From: Celoporthe dispersa
Lineage: Eukaryota; Ascomycota; Sordariomycetes; Diaporthales; Cryphonectriaceae
DNA: 64,000 nt
Assembly: GCA_016584495.1 (NCBI GenBank)
Contig: WAID01000006.1
Location: forward strand, 2,976,001 to 3,040,000
Reading direction: 5' to 3'
In this document: piece by piece, positions 34,087 through 44,981 of the stretch
How the letters are laid out: each line of letters begins with the position of its first letter
How positions within the stretch are numbered: the stretch's first letter is position 1
Notes under the pieces: model-generated
Seen by the model: the letters and a program-made list of their open reading frames with translations, nothing else
Databases searched by the model: none
Told to the model about the DNA's origin: nothing
Position numbers and translations under genes: made by a program

Positions 34087-35909
34087 CTACTCGTCCTCAA
34101 AGAGGCCGCCGAGGACCTTCAGGGCAGTGCCGCCGACGGACTCGATGTCGTGCCAGACCTCAGAGGAGCGCTGGGCGAGGGGAGCATCGCGGGTCTCGCT
34201 GCGCTTCAGGTCCTCGAGGGCGTCCGCAGCCCAGGAGGCGACCTTGGGCAGGGCATTCTCCGCCACGCTCTCAACATCGCTCAGGATGCCGGAGCGGGCA
34301 GCCAGAGGGGCGTCCAGGGTCTCGCTGCGCTTCAGGTCCTCAAAGGCGTCCAGGGCCCAGGAGGCCACCTTGGGAGGGCCTTCCCGGCGATGTTCTCGAC
34401 ATCGCTGACGATGCCAGAGCGGGCGGCCAGGGGCGCGTCGACAGTCTCGCTGCGCTTCAGGTCCTCAAAGGCATCCAGGGCCCAGGGCAGGGCCTTCTCG
34501 GCGACGGAGCCGATCTCGCTGAGGACGCCGGAGCGGGCGGCGAGGGGCGCGTCGTAGGTCTCGGTGCTGCGCTTCTCGGCGGCGTCGAGCGCGTCCAGGC
34601 CCCAGCTGGCAACCTTGGGGAGCACGCTCTCGCCGACGCTTTCGACGTCGGACCAGAAGCCGGTGCGCTTGGCCACGGGGGCGTCGTAGGTCTCGGTCAC
34701 GTCGCGCAGGTCGATGCCCACACCGCTGGCGGCGCTCTTGACGTCGTCCCAGACGCCAGAGAGGGCGTCCTCGCCGGCGGTCTTGGCGGCGCCGCCAGCG
34801 AGGGACTTGGCAGCATCACCCAGCAGGGAGCCGACGCTGCGGACGTAGTGGGAGGGCTGGCCGTCGCGCTTCAGGCCAATGTCGCTGGCGATGGCGGACA
34901 GGCCATCCTCACCGGCAGTCTTGGCCGCGCCGCCAGCCAGGGCCTTGGCAGCGTCGCCCAGGAGGGAACCGATGCCGCGGACGTAGTGGGAGGGCTGGTC
35001 GTCGCGCTTCAGGCCAATGTCGCTGGCGATGGCGGACAGGCCATCCTCGCCGGCAGTCTTGGCCGCGCCGCCAGCCAGGGCCTTGGCAGCGTCACCCAGG
35101 AGGGAGCCGATGCCGCGGACGTGCTGGGAGGGCTGGTCGTCGCGCTTGGAGGTGACGTCGCTCCACAGGGCCTCGGCGCCGTCGACGATGCCCGTGCCGA
35201 TGCTGCCGCCGATGCTGCCAGCCGCGCCGGTGAGGGCAGACTCGCCAGCGTTGATCAGAGAGCTGCTTACGGAGCGCTCCTCGGGGGTGGTGAAGAGGTC
35301 GCTCACGCCGCGGACGTGGTAGGCAGGCTGGTCCTCGCGCTTGAGGCCAACCTTGCTGGCCAGGCTCTTGACGCCGTCGACGACCTCAGTGCCGATACCA
35401 CTGCCTGCGCTGCTGGCAGCACCCGTCACGCCGGCGCCGATGGCCTTGTCGAGGAGAGACTCGCCCTCCTTGGCGGCGTCCTCGGCAACGGTGGTAACCA
35501 CGGACCGCTCCTGAGGCGTGGTGAAGAGGTCGCTCACGCCGCGGACGTGGTAGGCAGGCTGGTCCTCACGCTTGAGGCCAATCTTGCTGGCCAGGCTCTT
35601 GACGCCGTCGACCACCTCGGTGCCGATACCACTGCCTGCGCTGCTGGCAGCACCCGTCACGCCGGCACCGATGGCCTTGTCCAGCAGGGACTCGCCCTCC
35701 TTGGCGGCATCCTCAGCGACGGTGGTAACGACCGATCGCGCCTGCTGGGCAGTGCCGAAGATCCGGTCGGCAGGGCTCACGACGGGGATGTCGATGTCGT
35801 GGAGGTAGTTGTCGCTGGGGCTGCTGAGAGACTGGACGGGAGCCGTCTGGGCGGTCTCCAGGTAGGCGATGGTGGCCAGGATGGCGGCGAGGACCTCGTT
35901 GGAACGCAT
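34087..35909 (-). CDS. Secreted repeat protein with ten Lys-Arg (kexin-type) sites; one apparent frameshift
   Basis: A secreted, repeat-built precursor of unknown function that looks made to be cut into peptides. An N-terminal signal peptide (MRSNEVLAAILATIAYLETA) probably ends near QTA-PV. Three repeat families follow. Type A has two 77-aa units (residues about 59-212). Type B has three 46-aa units starting at the Arg of KR (residues about 256-393), with a DQPS-x-x-VRGIGSLLGDAAKA-type opening. Type C has about four or five units of 38-42 aa with DAPLAARSG and a WALDAFEDLKR end. Lys-Arg pairs occur at residues 113-114, 190-191, 255-256, 301-302, 347-348, 414-415, 446-447 and 485-486, and twice more in the C-terminal part. 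The frame changes at a coding-strand C3 run (34372-34374). The neighbouring repeat units read C4 there, and one more base gives 607 aa in one frame. There are no introns and no homologue I can name; fungal kexin-processed repeat proteins are the closest class. Confidence 0.8.
34728..35142. repeat. Three tandem 138-bp coding repeats (type B) of the secreted precursor
   Basis: Three 46-codon units sit in direct orientation. The first two are almost the same at the DNA level; the third diverges toward its end. Confidence 0.8.
35224..35736. repeat. Tandem 231-bp coding repeats (type A) of the secreted precursor
   Basis: Two nearly identical 77-codon units lie head to tail (roughly 35274-35504 and 35505-35735). 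They differ mainly by a few synonymous and single-residue changes, pointing to recent duplication or gene conversion. Confidence 0.8.
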
Positions 35910-38900
35910 ATTGAAATGATTGTGGAGAAGAGACCGGCTCTAAACAATTAAAAAGAAGAAGAAAAAGGACTGTGGATGGAGCTGGGGAGGGTTGAAAAAG
36001 AGAGCGGTTGTTGTTGAGAGATTAAGGATTGTGTTGTCGCAAGAGAGAGAGACGAACAACTATTAGGTATTACCGAACGAATGGTGTTTTGATGAATTAT
36101 TATTGCAAGGAAAGACAAGAGGGAAAAGGTGTCACTACCAGAGTAGACACTATGAGAGAAGTGAAAGACTGAAAGGAGAGGGAATGATTGATGATGATGA
36201 TGAGGAGAGAAGACTAAGCACAACACAAGGCGGGAAGAGTCGTGACATATATACATTTCTCTCCGACCCTATTTGCCCAGCACTACCACCGGCAGGATCT
36301 CTCTCTCTCTGTGTGTGCGTGTGTGTGTGTCTCTCTCTACCATGCATCGCAGGATGTCTGGACGAGGTCGGGCGTGTCGTAGCCAGCCTCATCGCGGGCA
36401 TGGCCGTCGGCGTGCCTGCAGGTGTGTAGGTCCCCTGACGCCTGCAAAGCTTGATTAGTCTACCGAACGAATGACACAGGAATCCAGGCCTGCAGGCCGG
36501 GCCGCAGGCTTGGCTCCGCCCGGCAATAGGCATCGAAAACCGACGCTGATGCTTGCGGGTGTAGATCTTTTGTGTGTATGTGTGTGTGTGGTCCCTATCC
36601 AGGCTGGCTGCCTGATCCTGCTCTGCTTACTGACCCCCCTCCTGTGCAGCCAAGCCCGATCGAGGTTCGTTCAGAGATATTTTAGTGTTAAATAAGGATA
36701 TGCATGCGTCAGCAGGCCTGGAACGGGAGACCGGCCTTAACCACGCAAGCTTTACTTGCAGCATACGTACCCCTTTGTCAGACATCCTGCCTGCTTCTGA
36801 GCGTGCGTGAGATCCTGTCTCGTTGTGGAATCTGATCTGGAAACAATCCGCCCTTCATGCACGTCGCAAGCCACAAGGCGGTCCCTGGGCCGGGGCCTAT
36901 GTCTCCCCCTCCGCAAGAGAAAAGGAACAAAAGAAAAAAGTTCCGTGTACGATCTACTACCGCAGGTACATGTAAGATAAGCGCAGGCCTTTAGTAATCT
37001 AATCCCGAAAGGCCCTGGTGGACGACGCGTGTTCGCTGCTTGGAGGAATCACTTGCATGTGCCTAACCTCATTTCTCAAGGCACATCCTAGCCGACTTCC
37101 GCCTCGTCTCCATTTTCTAAGTACAATGGGGCTAAAAAGTTATTAATGTGTCTTTTCGTGCTCCTGCCATTCAGAAAAAGGCCCGCGTGATTACAGCTTC
37201 CCTGCATCCATCAGGAAAGCCGGCGGGAAGGGGGGGCGGGAAGAAAGGAAGAAAGAAAGAAAGAAAGAAAAGAAAAAAAACAGAGAGGAAGGAAACCCAG
37301 AAATCCCCTGCAGTGCAATAGTAAGATGATAGACAAACAAGCAGCCTTGCATGTTTGAATGTGTTTCCACCCGCCGATTTCAGCCATGGGCCTCAAACGG
37401 GATGGCCGGTGCAGCCCTCCTTGATGCAGGTCGAACAAGTCTGCGCCGAGCCCAGCCAGATTCCGGGGCCCTCGGGGCTTAGATCTTCATGCTTGGAAGC
37501 ACGTGTTGATGCACGTCTGGCATCCCATCAGGGCCGCGGCCTTCTCAGGGAACTGGTTCGCGCCAGGCTGGGTTGCACGGCCCGGGGAATCTCATCCTGC
37601 CTCGTGCTGGACTGCACCTCTTGACTCTCTGCGCACGAAAGGGGAGCAGTGCTGTTTGGATCCTACTTAGGTCGGAGTGTTGTGTTTGTGCCGAAATGAT
37701 CAGTCAGGTTCTGTAGTATGTAGAAAGGATATAATGTCTAATCGATCGTAGTAACTTCTGGTAAGTATTTGGTACGTTGGCATTTCCAATCTGAAGATTA
37801 TTGCACCAGAGTCTATTGTTTTATTTGCTAGATGGCCACCCAAGTAGGTACTAGATCTCAGCTTCCAGCGTCTTTTGTAATCCACGGGTCGACAATTTAC
37901 AGATGTTCATGTTCTAGAGGGCTACACTTTGTAAAGCTCAGTGAAGGCACAAACCTCGTCTTCCCCCCAAAAGAAATGTTTCCCATCAAGTATTGAAACA
38001 AGACTGCACAGGTACGACATCAGTACCTCCATCAGCGGTGCGTTCTACCGTAATATAATTACGCAACTGTACACATTACATAGGCAACACATGCCGAGCT
38101 GATCATCATTAATCAGCAGCCACATTAGATCATCACAGGACCTCTTTGTCATCAGGCAAGAAACACGTCTGCAGCTCAAACACTCAAGACCCCGGGGAGA
38201 GTATGATGTGCTGAGTAAACATGCCACACACCTTTTCTCGCAGCCCGCCCGGCCGCCCGGCCGTCCCAAGGCTGCTGCATGCTCCGGCATCCTTGTTTCC
38301 AAAAGAGAGAGCTCTTGATGCTGGGCCAACGCCCCTGAGCTGTATCTGGCAGATCTCTCTTCCGGCACACTCTGGACAAAATTTCTGAGCCCAGACAACT
38401 GGCAGAGCATTTCTAGCTAAGAGCCTAAAAAGAAAAAAAATAAAAATAAAAGAAAAGGAAAAAGCCGAGGGGTAAAAAAAGCTTAGAAAGTCAGAAAACG
38501 TAGGCACTCAAACAAGAAGGCTTTGAGCCAGCGGTTGCCGCTGATAACGCATCAGCCCAACATCAAAATCTCTCTTTAGAAGTAAGGGTTCCATGCATGC
38601 TCTGTTAAAGTATCACAAAGGGACAATGCATGAAAGAGATTGGTGCTTTTGCTTGTCTTTTGCTCGTTTTTTTTTTTTTTTGGGAAAGGTAAAACTAGAT
38701 ACCACTAGCCCCGATGCAGGTGATGCAGGATTGACAGCTAGGAGGAGAGAGGGAACAGGATCACCAACGAGATGGACAAGGCCGCGTCAAGGAATACGCC
38801 GGGCCCCGGGATGGCTTTCGATCCCATACATATATAGTCTACCTACTCCAGGATTTGGGCACATGGGCCCCCCCTCCCTTCCCTATTTTATTTTTGGTAT

Positions 38901-39415
38901 TGCTTGTATTATTACTGCACCGGGTATTACGGGTGATTTGCTCTGCTGTACAGTGCAGTAGTGACTGCACAGGATTCGAGGCCGGTAGAATTGATCACTG
39001 ATCAGTTCATACTAATTACATTTTACACAGGATGGGAAGCCTGTGGGGAAAGAGAGAAGATAATTATAGCCTCAGCTAGACCAATTACAGTTGAAGGCTA
39101 CAATCTTTAGAAGGTGGGTCGGCTAAGAACCTTGCAGTTAACCTCTGCAGGGGAGAGTTCAAGGGATTTAATGCAGGCGAATGGCCTGTATAGCAGGCTG
39201 TCTCGTGAGCATGCTGCAGGCCGGTAGCTCCGTCCGGGGGAGGGCGATTCCGATGATGCCGCTGAGGGTTTTTCTTTCTTTCTTTCTTTCTTTTAATTCT
39301 ACAGTAGATGCCCGTCTTCTTCTGCAGCTAGACAGTCTTCATCCTCGTCCAAGAAAAACCTATACCAGATCCTCCAGCCAGGCCATGTGTGCTGCATATG
39401 TTGATTACTAGATCG
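35910..39415. other. Intergenic region between secreted precursor and F-box gene
   Basis: No supported gene. It contains the promoter of the secreted precursor (35910-36260) and, around 37.68-38.10 kb, a patch of lower GC content with a 61-codon minus-strand frame (37700-37885) of ordinary amino-acid composition but unknown relation. T-rich and GA-rich short tracts are scattered. Confidence 0.55.
36247..36253 (-). promoter_or_regulatory. Possible TATA element of the secreted precursor gene
   Basis: TATATAT on the minus strand, about 340 bp upstream of the start codon, followed by CT-rich DNA. Position and sequence are suggestive only. Confidence 0.3.
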
Positions 39416-40843
39416 TCAGGGAGGTCTCAAGAACCTCCCTTCGTACCTAGGCGGCCCGTATTCACGCTTCTTGGCCCGCCACCACCCTAGATGTGCGCCG
39501 CCCTGCAGAACCGGTCCCGTCGGTATGCAGTAGTCTATAGGTTTCTTCGCATCGTCAGGTCCGCGGATCAAAGTACTGGGACCAAAATCACCGGTCGTGT
39601 ATAGAAATTTGGGACTGCCCGGGATATTGAAGTGTACCATTCCCTTGCGGCTGTCGTTCCTCTCACGTTGTATCAGGTCATCCAGATGGTAGCTCATGAC
39701 TGGGGTTTCCTGTCCCGTCAGATGCTCCAGTATGCGGGTGTATGTCCCCAAGACATGGGTATCCCTCAGTGTTAACGCTGCGGGACGCGTTTCCTCGAGA
39801 AAATGCAGCAGGTCGGAATCGGACAAGTAGACGCCGTGCAGACTGGCGTCTCTGAGCCGCGCCATCCCGGAGTGAGCGCTCGTGGTACTGCTCTCTTGTG
39901 CAGCTGGTGGTCGGGGCCCCTCTGGGTCTCGCGGGGCAGCTTCAGGTCCAGGGCCGGCGACATGGTGTGCTCCTTCTTCTGAGTCTCCGTCGTCGGCCGG
40001 CGGGACGGACGCGGATGCGTATCGTCTGAGATTGTACCAGTGCAGATCGAGCACCTGCAAGTCTGGCATCAGACGCGACACCAGCAGGATCTCGCGGGTG
40101 ACTTGGTGGCACCATTGGACCTGGATCCGATCTTCCGCCCTCAAGTCCACCCGCATATCACGCAGGGCGGAAGGCTTGCGCGGCGCTGACAGCCACAGCG
40201 TCAGCTTCTTGGCTGAGCCCAGGATCGTCTTTGATCTCAGCACCCGGGCGGAGGCCAGAAAGACATCGCACGCAAGGCTGCAAGCATTGAGACCGCCGAA
40301 TATATCAAGATGATCGCGCACGGGCAGCTGGGCCTCGTCCAGCGCCGTCATTGTCGCGGTGAAGGTGAGCGCCGTGGCCGCCCATAAAGCTGTCCAGGAG
40401 CGCCGACACTCGGCAGGCTCAACGAGCCTCATGACCCCGCCCTCGCCCCTGGAGCGCACAGCAATTCTAACGCGCAGCGAGGCAAGCCCACCGCCACGGC
40501 AATGCTGCTTGATCTTTCGAAAGACCACGGTTAAGAGACGCAGGGCCTCGGGGTCTGCTTCTGCTGGTGTCCTCGCCGGCCTGTCTGCCAGGGTGCCTGT
40601 GATGGTGCAGTCCTGCAAGAGACACCCTAGGTAGCTCTGACTTGTGATGCACACCAGCCTCTGCAGTGCCGCCGCTGTCAGCACGACGTTCCTGCGTCTG
40701 AAGAAGGCGGTGAAGGAGCCATTGGAAGCTTTGCTCTCTACGGCCCGGCAGGTCAGACGGAGAGAGGCGATATCGCTGAGGCTTAGGAACGTGACTATGT
40801 GCTCGACCAGCTCGGTCGGGAAGGTTTCCAGGGATGGCCTCAT
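39416..40843 (-). CDS. F-box protein
   Basis: Predicted substrate-receptor subunit of an SCF ubiquitin ligase; 475 aa, single exon. The F-box is at the extreme N-terminus: LETFPTELVEHIVTFLSLSD followed by IASLRLTCRAVESK, with the usual Leu-Pro/Glu-Leu-hydrophobic pattern. The rest is Leu-rich and arranged like loosely repeated strand-helix segments (LMPDLQVLDLHWYNLRRYA, MARLRDASLHGVYLSDSD, ALTLRDTHVLGTYTRILEHL). No WD40 or clear LRR consensus is seen, so the target is unknown. A disordered Glu/Pro/Gly-rich loop sits near residues 280-315. Divergent from the dehydrogenase gene, with about 1 kb between the start codons. Confidence 0.85.
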   Translation of the reverse strand: MRPSLETFPTELVEHIVTFLSLSDIASLRLTCRAVESKASNGSFTAFFRRRNVVLTAAALQRLVCITSQSYLGCLLQDCTITGTLADRPARTPAEADPEALRLLTVVFRKIKQHCRGGGLASLRVRIAVRSRGEGGVMRLVEPAECRRSWTALWAATALTFTATMTALDEAQLPVRDHLDIFGGLNACSLACDVFLASARVLRSKTILGSAKKLTLWLSAPRKPSALRDMRVDLRAEDRIQVQWCHQVTREILLVSRLMPDLQVLDLHWYNLRRYASASVPPADDGDSEEGAHHVAGPGPEAAPRDPEGPRPPAAQESSTTSAHSGMARLRDASLHGVYLSDSDLLHFLEETRPAALTLRDTHVLGTYTRILEHLTGQETPVMSYHLDDLIQRERNDSRKGMVHFNIPGSPKFLYTTGDFGPSTLIRGPDDAKKPIDYCIPTGPVLQGGAHLGWWRAKKREYGPPRYEGRFLRPP

Positions 40844-41902
40844 CGTGTGGTCCTTCAGCGAGGTGAACAGCCCTGGCTGGCGGTGCGGTAGTGGAGGTGA
40901 GCTCTAGGAGAAGTCAGCTGAGAGAGGTAGAAGCAGGAGAGCCTCCCTGGAGCGTAAGCCGGATTACATAATAACTCTCTGTTCAGATGAGAACCGGCGT
41001 AAATGGCTATAGAGGGGGTTGTATATGGGTTGGGTCTCTCTTGCGGTAGAGAGGAGAGAAGGTCGGGCAGGCGGCTATTGGCGAAGGCTGGATCAGCTGA
41101 TGGAGACGGGATCGCTACCTCCAGCAGAAAGAATGGTATAGTTGTTGTTGTTGTTGTTGTTGTTGTTGTTGATGGAAAGTCCTCTGGTGGTAGCTGAGCC
41201 TGGGGGAAATCCGCCTGTAAGCAGTCGTGGCACTGTAGCCTCTGCTGCCCCAGCCCCTAACCATTTACCTTTTCTCCTGGCCCTTGCATCCAAAAAGCGA
41301 CACCCACCCTCTCGAAGGGGCTTCCTTTTCATGGTCACACGGCAGGATCAGTAATGTCAGATAGTCGAGGCGTCATAAACGAGAGCCTGGATGAGCTAAT
41401 ATCGCTGGAGCCCTGACCTGCAAAAGGTGGAAATAAAGTTAGAGAGTCGTCAGAGTTCTTATTCCTACCAACAAGCATGTCGGATGTACCTACAGTAAAC
41501 ATAGCCTCCTCGCGCCCAACCTCTCTGATGCCCTCCTCTAGTGAGCTCATAATCTCGGTATTTCTCATAGGGTATTCCCTCTTGACAATTCAACAGTGGA
41601 CTTCAGCTGCTCTTCTCCCACATGGCACTGTACTTATTCGTACCCGAGCCGCTATTTGACCCCTGCGGCGGCCCGGCGGACGAATCAGAGCTCGGCGCCC
41701 AGGGCCGCCTCATAACCACTGCAGGGGCTCTGGGCTACAGCACAAGCAGCGACTGAAAGGAACCTCGGCTCATCTTTTGTCTCTGTGTCTCTTTTTCCTC
41801 TTTGGCTCCTACTCTTGATGAATTAAACAATTCCTTCCTGCCTCCTCGCAGATCCCCTACTTCATTTTCATTTTTTTCTTCTTCTTCTTCATCCAGTCCA
41901 GT
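40844..41902. other. Divergent intergenic region (F-box / dehydrogenase)
   Basis: About 1 kb between divergent start codons. It contains a (GTT)n tract at 41141-41171 and a CT-rich stretch just before the dehydrogenase ATG. No gene is seen. Confidence 0.6.
41141..41171. repeat. (GTT)n microsatellite, about 10 copies
   Basis: A trinucleotide tract in the divergent promoter region. Confidence 0.9.
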
Positions 41903-43440
41903 ATGGATGTTAACTCCCTCTTCAACGTCAAGGTGAGTGAGTTTCGGAGAGAGAGAGAGAGAGACAAGAGACAGACCTCCCCGGAGTAGCTGGCCATTCC
42001 CCGAGCCGAGACGTGAGATGTCAGCACTGAACGTCAAACCACAAAGACAAACCGTTCGGCGTCTCACCCTCTCCTCGTCCCGGAAAGATGACGGACGGGG
42101 TCGCGGCCGTGGCGGAAACACACACACACACACACACACATGTACACAGGGAGAGACAGATGCGGAAGAGGGAAACCCCAAGTACCCACCACGTTACACA
42201 TATCTCACGAGTGTTTTCCATCTCCTCTGGGAGCAGAAGCTTACCAGACGCAACAATGCAAAACAGGGCAAGGTGGTGCTCGTCACGGGCGGGGCAAAGG
42301 GCATCGGGCGCATGATCTCGGAGGGCTTCGTGGCAAACGGCGCAAAGGTGTACATCTCGTCGAGAGACGGCAAGGCCTGTGAGCAGGCCGCGGCGGAGCT
42401 CACTGCCCTGGGTGCGTATTACTGCACATCGAGAGTGCCGAGAAGAGCCCTCCCTCCTTCCTCTCCACGTCCCTGTCTTCTCCCTGCCGACCAGGTTTGT
42501 TCCTGACGAGGGTCTCACGGCCTTGTCCGGGCTGCGAGGGAGGCACTTCTCTTCTCCCTGCCTGCTGTTTATTCTTCTCCCCCAGCAGACGGGTCCCAGG
42601 CGACGGCACCCAGGCTGACCTCCGCCCCCTTCCCCCTTCCCTAGGACGACCATCCGGCGGCAGCGCCATCGCCCTCCCGGCCGACCTCCAGTCCCTCGAG
42701 GCCTGCAAGTCCCTCGCCGCCGAGCTCACCCGCCGCGAGGGCGACCGCGCCGGCCTGCACGTCCTCGTCAACAACTCGGGCGCCGCGTGGGGCGAGCCCT
42801 TCGACACCCACCCGGACCACGCCTGGACCAAGCTCCTGACTCTCAACCTGCAGCGCGTCTTCACGCTGACCCAGCTCCTGGCCCCCCTCCTAGAGAGGGC
42901 GTGCAGGCGCGGCGGCGAGGGCGGGCCTGCCGCCGCCGACGACCCCGCGCGGGTCATCAACATCGGCAGCATCGACGCCATGCGCATCCCGACCGTCGAG
43001 AACTACGCCTACAGCGCGAGCAAGGCCGGCCTGCACCAGCTGACGCGCACCTCGGCGGTGGCGCTGGGGCCGAGGGGCATCACCGTGAACACGCTCGCCT
43101 GCGGGCCGTTCCCGAGCAAGATGATGAAGGCGGTGCTGGATGCGGCGGGGGACGAGCTGGCCGAGGCGAACCCCATGGGCCGGATCGGGACGCCGCAGGA
43201 TGCTGCGGGGGCTTGTCTTTTCCTGTGCGGACGGGCAGGGTGGGTTTCCCCCTTTTTTTTCTTTTCTTCTTCTTCTTCTCCTTGTTCTCTTTCAGGAAGG
43301 AACAGTGTGTGTGTGAGAGAGAGAGGCTAGACAGCGGATGGCGAAGGGGTGTGCAGTATGCTGACATGCCACACAGTGCTTTTGTGAACGGCGCGACGCT
43401 CACCTTGGACGGCGGTATACACCTGCTCTCCAAGCTGTAA
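41903..43440 (+). CDS. Short-chain dehydrogenase/reductase, RhlG-like
   Basis: NAD(P)-dependent oxidoreductase with a classical Rossmann fold. Exons are 41903-41932, 42267-42411, 42645-43239 and 43377-43440, giving 277 aa; donors are GTGAGT, GTGCGT and GTGGGT. The first exon codes only ten residues (MDVNSLFNVK), which join GKVVLVTGGAKGIGRMI, so the cofactor motif TGGAKGIG starts right after the first splice. LHVLVNNSGAAWGEP is the structural NNxG motif. The catalytic Ser is in INIGSIDAM, and the Tyr and Lys are in NYAYSASKAGLHQL. ITVNTLACGPFPSKMM replaces the usual PG-motif region, and FVNGATLTLDGG is the family's C-terminal signature. Intron 1 is 334 bp and carries GA and CA microsatellites. 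The substrate is unknown; RhlG-like enzymes resemble ketoacyl reductases. Confidence 0.92.
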
Positions 43441-43981
43441 TATTGTAAAAAAAAAAAGTCCTAGGCTGCTAGGCTGCTTGTTGTGATTGCTGTCTGACGA
43501 AGGGGGTGGGCGTTGATTGTCAGCGGTGTTACTACTGTATTATGGAAGGCTGTTTCGTCACGAGCTCATATTGGTGCAGACACCCTCATTCGTCAGCCAT
43601 GTGTGTCTCCTCCGGCTCTGTACAGCGTGATGGGGGATAGGTGTCTAGGTCACAACCATCTACACACAATACACCACACGAGCGCTTCGGGTCATCTCTC
43701 ATAAAAATGGCAACACACTAAACTCGGTCCTATTAGAGAACTCCTCATCTGCCCTGATCTAGTCTGTACCAAATCTCTAGTCTTAAGCCCAGGAAACAAG
43801 CCGGCCGGCCAGTCCATCCGGCTCTTTGACCACCCAGGTCTATGGAGATAGCCCGTTCTTGATGAAAGGTATAGAACGCACAATGATGGCGAGATGTACC
43901 ACGTACATATAAGAGCAGGAAGTAAAAAGAAGACGAGAAGAGGAAGAGAGGGAAAAAATGATAACTAATGAGGCGTGAAAT

Positions 43982-44020
<39 letters not shown>

Positions 44021-44737
44021 AGAAAGAAAGAAAGAAAAAAAAAAGAATCCAGAGAAGGGATATCATTGAAGCAACACCCATGCAAACTCCATGCGCCTGA
44101 CTGCCTGGCCTGGCCTGGCCTGGCCTTTCCGTCCTAGATATGCTATTCTTCCCCCGACCGTGCGCCTCTTTTGTGCTGTTTGCTTATTCTGGGGCCACAT
44201 GCTGGAAACCCTCGGCGGAACCGTCCTGGAGATCTGGCCATGGTGTATCCCGCCGTTTGGGTTTCCGATACCAGCAAGATGGAAGCCGATAGTTGTGGCT
44301 TTGTTGGGGGAGGGGAGGGGGGAGGGGATGAGAGGCGCATATAGAAAGCTCTCTCCCCCGGGGCTCGACATGTGGACGAGACCGCCCTGAGACTCTTGGT
44401 GGCAGAGAGCGTCTGGATCCGCAAGACCCTCCCGACTTGTGCGCACGATGTTCGCAGATGCAACACACGAAAAGAAAACCTCTCTGGGACTGGCCGGGTC
44501 CCTCCACGAGCATGTGTGAGGGCGGGCGCAGCGCAGGGACCCAACCTGCCCCCAGAGAAGAAGAGCCCAAGCTGTGCAACACACAGACCGCACAGCACCA
44601 TCACCACCGGTCCAGACGTTCTTTTCTCCCGTCCCCAACACCGAGAGACGAGAGTGCGGGTCTTCTTCTGGCCGGTGCTGCACAGCCAAGTCGTGTCTCC
44701 CAACCCAGCACTACACCCTGATCTCTGTCCCTCATGT
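43441..44737. other. Intergenic region
   Basis: Nothing supported as a gene. A (GA)n tract is at 43985-44015, and a short CCTGG tandem lies near 44104-44125. Confidence 0.6.
43985..44015. repeat. (GA)n microsatellite
   Basis: Dinucleotide tract of about fifteen units. Confidence 0.9.
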
Positions 44738-44981
44738 TTATGACAGGCCAACGTTCTCGAGGTCCCTGATCATGACAGCCACCTGCGCCCGCTTGGCAGC
44801 CTCAGCAACCAGCGTAAAGTCCTTGAGGAACGTGTCGGTCGAGGGGTTCTTCTTCGGAACGTCCCTGGGCGCGGGGGGCGGGGGGAGGGCGCCGAAGCTC
44901 CCCCTTGGCCGGCTGCGTCTGCGGCCAGTTGGTCGGGGGCTGGGCCTGCTGGTGGCTGGGCGACGATAGTGGTGCGTCCAT
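44738..44981 (-). CDS. Very small protein, about 80 aa, unknown function; one apparent frameshift
   Basis: A short gene that I do not recognise. It starts MDAPLSSPSHQQAQPPTNWP, a Gln/Pro-rich disordered half. The C-terminal half is a charged amphipathic helix, TFLKDFTLVAEAAKRAQVAV, then MIRDLENVGLS at the stop. The N-terminal frame and the helix frame differ by one base at a G5 run on the coding strand (44900-44904). One G fewer joins them into 80 aa. The helix looks constrained and similar in style to short conserved domains of fungal proteins, but the assignment stays open. The alternative is that only the helix frame is used, as the tail of a longer reading frame beginning upstream (to 45478). 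Confidence 0.5.

Noticed and set aside
34087..35909. Alpha-type mating pheromone precursor
   Set aside because: The short Trp/Cys-containing pheromone repeat is absent and the units are too long.
34848..35951. 367-codon plus-strand frame over the secreted precursor
   Set aside because: It is the antisense shadow of the repeat gene; the minus strand has the signal peptide and regular KR sites.
34087..43440. Ustiloxin-type (dikaritin) RiPP cluster around the KR repeat protein
   Set aside because: No UstYa-like oxidase, tyrosinase or methyltransferase nearby, and the repeat units are far longer than ring-forming cores; the SDR and F-box genes do not make a cluster by themselves.
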